From: Planctomycetota bacterium
Lineage (GTDB): Bacteria > Planctomycetota > Planctomycetia > Gemmatales > Gemmataceae
DNA: 64,000 bases
Reading direction: 5' to 3'
Assembly (NCBI GenBank): GCA_016191165.1
Contig: JACPPF010000034.1
Location: forward strand, 1-64,000
In this document: positions 61,590 through 64,000 of the stretch, in pieces
Position numbering within the stretch: the first letter of the stretch is position 1
Layout: each line of letters begins with the position of its first letter
Translations under genes and position numbers: made by a program
The notes under the pieces: generated by a model
The model's database searches: none
What the model was told of the DNA's origin: nothing
Seen by the model: only the letters and a program-made list of their open reading frames with translations

Positions 61590-62183
61590 ATGCCTCTGAT
61601 TCCCTATGTTGTTGAAGGCGGTGGACGTGAAGAGCGGGTTTTTGACATCTACAGCCGGCTGCTGAAGGATCGCATTATCTTTCTGCAGGGCGAGGTGAAT
61701 GACGACAGCGCGAGCCTGATCGTCGCCCAGATGCTGTACCTGCAATTCGATCAGGCGAAGACGGACATTCACCTGTACATCAACAGCCCCGGCGGCTCGG
61801 TGACCGCGGGTCTGAGCATCTACGACACGATGCAATACATAACCTGCGACGTCGCCACCTATTGCATCGGTCAGGCCGCCAGCATGGGCGCGGTCCTCTT
61901 GTGCGCGGGGACGAAGGGAAAACGCAACTCCCTGCCCAACTCGCGCATCATGATCCACCAGCCCCTGGGCGGCATGCGCGGCAGCACGACCGAAATCTTG
62001 ATTCGCCTCAAGGAAAACCAGCGGCTCAAGAAGGTGCTCAACGACATCTTGATGAAACACACGGGAAAGTCGGTCGAGCAGATCGAGCGCGACTGTGATC
62101 GCGATAACTTCATGTCCTCCCAGGAGGCCAGGGACTATGGCCTGGTGGACACCGTGCTCGAGCGGCTGCCGCCAGTCCTGTGA
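61590..62183 (+). CDS. clpP: ATP-dependent Clp protease proteolytic subunit (second copy)
   Basis: A 197-aa ClpP from the ATG at 61590, preceded by GGAG. The serine is in [16 protein letters not shown], the histidine in [12 protein letters not shown] and the aspartate in [36 protein letters not shown] is conserved. The two copies could make homo- or heteromeric rings. A gene pair of this kind is common in planctomycetes. The start skips an in-frame ATG at 61563 that lacks a good site. Confidence 0.95.
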   Translation: MPLIPYVVEGGGREERVFDIYSRLLKDRIIFLQGEVNDDSASLIVAQMLYLQFDQAKTDIHLYINSPGGSVTAGLSIYDTMQYITCDVATYCIGQAASMGAVLLCAGTKGKRNSLPNSRIMIHQPLGGMRGSTTEILIRLKENQRLKKVLNDILMKHTGKSVEQIERDCDRDNFMSSQEARDYGLVDTVLERLPPVL

Positions 62184-62205
62184 ACAAGGTACAAGGGCCA
62201 CGAAC

Positions 62206-63024
62206 ATGCAGGCACGATGCCGAGGTGCGTTCCTGCTGATCTTGGCGCCACTCCTTTTCCACGCCGCGGGTTGCAGCCGCAACAAATCCGATCTCATCGA
62301 AGCCGAGTTGCGCGATCGCACGCAGCTTTACCGTGAAGCCCTCGAAGACCAGCGCCGCGCCGACGCCCGCATCCTTTCGCTTCAGCGCGAGGTCGAGGCG
62401 CTGCGCCAGGGCGCGAAGGTCACGCCGGACCAGGCGGCACAGACTTTCGGGCTCCAGCGCATCGTCCTGGGCCGATCGACCGTCGGCCTGGACAATGACA
62501 GCCTGCCCGGGGACGAATTGCTTCAGGTCGTGGTGGAGCCGCGCGACGAGAGCGATCACTCGATCAAGGCGCCGGGCACGCTGCAAATCTTCGTCGTGGA
62601 AATCTCGCCTCAGGGCATCAAGACGCAGCTATCGCAATGGGATATCCCCCCCGAGAAACTTCGGGACAGCTGGAAGCAGGGTCTTTTGAGCACGGGCTAC
62701 ACGCTGCGCCTGCCCTGGAAGACGCCGCCGGCAACGGAGAAGATCCGCGTGGTTGTGCGGTTGATCACGTCGGACCAGCGGGTTTATGAAGCGGACAAGG
62801 ACATCAAGGTGCGGTTGATGCCCGGCGCGTCGCGACCCCGACCGCAGGTGGCGCCGGAGGTCCCGCCGATGCCGTATCCGGCGCCGGAGGCGCAGGCGGC
62901 CCCGATTCTGATGCCGACGAGTCGCGTCGTGCCAGTGCCGCATGTGACGCAGTGGCGGCCGGTCGCGGAAACAGGCGGCGTGACGGTGGGTCGGCCGGAA
63001 CCGATCGATGGGCCGTCGCGGTAG
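62206..63024 (+). CDS. Lipoprotein with a coiled-coil segment
   Basis: A 272-aa protein from the ATG at 62206. The signal ends in a lipobox with the acylated cysteine C23 (LLFHAAGCSR). Residues 28-60 predict a coiled coil (DLIEAELRDRTQLYREALEDQRRADARI). The middle is a beta-rich domain (LLQVVVEPRDESDHSI, QIFVVEISPQGIKTQLSQW) and the last 60 residues are Pro/Ala-rich and disordered. No family is recognised. It follows clpP by 22 bp and may share its transcript. Confidence 0.78.
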   Translation: MQARCRGAFLLILAPLLFHAAGCSRNKSDLIEAELRDRTQLYREALEDQRRADARILSLQREVEALRQGAKVTPDQAAQTFGLQRIVLGRSTVGLDNDSLPGDELLQVVVEPRDESDHSIKAPGTLQIFVVEISPQGIKTQLSQWDIPPEKLRDSWKQGLLSTGYTLRLPWKTPPATEKIRVVVRLITSDQRVYEADKDIKVRLMPGASRPRPQVAPEVPPMPYPAPEAQAAPILMPTSRVVPVPHVTQWRPVAETGGVTVGRPEPIDGPSR

Positions 63025-63186
63025 ATGACGCCCACGCGAAACCGCAAGCGGGCGCGCTTGCTGATTTTCTGAGAATGGGCCGCAAGTTTTCCTCTCCTTT
63101 GCGTTCTCGTCAAGAACTGTCGTTGCCTGCGCGGGATTTGGCTATGATTTGAATAGGCGCTTTGCAGCACACCACCTGAGGTTCCG

Positions 63187-64000
63187 ATGGCGAACGGGAT
63201 CGTCAACATCACTCGACGGCGAGATTGGCCCCTCGCAAATCCCTGGGCCTGGCTGGCGGCCGGGCTTGGCCTGGTCCTCTGGTCCTGGCTGTGGGTCGTG
63301 ACGTTCGGTGAGATGTCGTCGGACTATCGCGTCGTCGTTCTTGCGCTGGGTTTGCTCGCGGGCAGCGTGGGGGTCTGGCTTCGTTATCGCGATCGGCAGT
63401 CGATTTACCTTTGCGCCTGGGCGGCGCCGCTTGAACGGATCGTTCGGCGCGGGCTGGGCGGCTTGTTCAGCGTGATCGGCCTTGGGAGCACCGGGCTCTT
63501 CATCTATTCCATGACGCCAGGCGCCGTCGGCCTCGCCACCGCGCCCGCGTTTCTCGTGTTCCTGACCCTGGCGGCGCCGAGCTATTACGCCGCCCGGCGT
63601 TGTTTTCAAACGCCAACGAAGGAAGGCACGCCACGTGAGATTACCGAGGAAATCGCCCTGGCGTTTGTCGCGCTGGCGGCGTTATGCTTTCTGAGCGGTT
63701 TCGCACTCTACCTTGGCCCGACGCCGCTTCAAGATTTGGGCGCGACCTGGTATTCCTCCGCCGGGCCCAACTGGTCGCCTCCCGTTTCCGAACTGGCCCA
63801 CGATTGGGACACGATCCGAATGTTCGTGCGGGTCCTCGGCGTCGTCTGCTTCTACGCCGCGGTGCTGGTCATCGTCTCGCCCGGAGTGCGCCGTGCGACG
63901 CTGAGCCTGCTGTTCGTCCTGCACTTCATGGGAATCTCCACCGCCTGCCTGGCGGCGCCGCCCGCTCCGTGGCTTGTCACCCAGGCGTGGGTCCGCGTCT
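63187..64000 (+). CDS. Polytopic membrane protein (partial, runs off the window)
   Basis: The ATG at 63187 follows TGAGG by 5 bp, and the frame is open to the last complete codon of the window (about 271 residues seen, with no stop). At least six membrane helices are readable (WAWLAAGLGLVLWSWLWVV, VVVLALGLLAGSVGVWL, IALAFVALAALCFLSGFALYLG, VLGVVCFYAAVLVIVSP and others). The end, APPAPWLVTQAWVRV, resembles a large planctomycete membrane-protein family of unknown function, but that link is from memory only. Confidence 0.8.
   Translation, partial: MANGIVNITRRRDWPLANPWAWLAAGLGLVLWSWLWVVTFGEMSSDYRVVVLALGLLAGSVGVWLRYRDRQSIYLCAWAAPLERIVRRGLGGLFSVIGLGSTGLFIYSMTPGAVGLATAPAFLVFLTLAAPSYYAARRCFQTPTKEGTPREITEEIALAFVALAALCFLSGFALYLGPTPLQDLGATWYSSAGPNWSPPVSELAHDWDTIRMFVRVLGVVCFYAAVLVIVSPGVRRATLSLLFVLHFMGISTACLAAPPAPWLVTQAWVRV

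Overview
The window comes from a GC-rich planctomycete, most likely of the Gemmata type. The evidence is a PVC-type dehydrogenase fused to HEAT repeats and cytochrome c, a DUF1080 protein, FG-GAP/ASPIC secreted proteins, a DUF4058 protein, a very large TPR-secretin, tandem clpP genes, and many secreted proteins of unknown role. Taxonomy is inferred from gene content only; no rRNA or tRNA gene was recognised.

Layout. Positions 1-3100 hold a gene end, an orphan protein, a PhyH-type dioxygenase and a XerC/D recombinase. Positions 3238-5400 are visibly poorer in GC and hold an m4C/m6A-type DNA methyltransferase with an unrecognised protein directly behind it, which is a probable type II restriction-modification pair. 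A Ser/Thr kinase follows (5750-7522), then a MazF-type toxin-antitoxin pair (7866-8443). Positions 8556-15314 hold secreted proteins: a deacetylase/FG-GAP protein, the PVC cytochrome and a redoxin-like protein. A second, unfamiliar toxin-antitoxin-like pair lies at 15331-16249. Positions 16369-23478 hold sugar and secreted functions (Gfo/Idh/MocA, transglutaminase, DUF1080, TPR, rhamnulokinase), and a Phd/RelE pair follows at 23564-24068. Positions 24368-34492 hold the secretin, a TPR protein, a PIN-TRAM protein and a dNTPase.

Housekeeping part. rpmF-plsX-lipoprotein-fabD (35650-38474) is the usual ribosome/fatty-acid cluster. A 2-oxoacid:ferredoxin oxidoreductase (korA, korB) is bracketed by two CBS-domain genes (44281-48558). 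rpsB-tsf (48704-50485), an acyl-ACP desaturase, YjbQ, PilZ and hrpB follow. Then comes a three-gene envelope operon on the minus strand (LPG-synthase-like membrane protein, polyprenyl-phosphate glycosyltransferase, GT39-like protein), an FG-GAP/ASPIC protein and tandem clpP genes. The window ends inside a membrane protein.

The most distinctive feature is a crowd of short palindromic repeats of several families. Some supply the stop or apparent start codon of neighbouring genes, and two lie inside reading frames without breaking them. The three toxin-antitoxin-like operons each have a readable -35/-10 pair with exactly 17 bp spacing. The best candidates for undescribed biology are the 15331-16249 pair, the nuclease candidate at 3238-4074, and the CBS-flanked korAB cluster.
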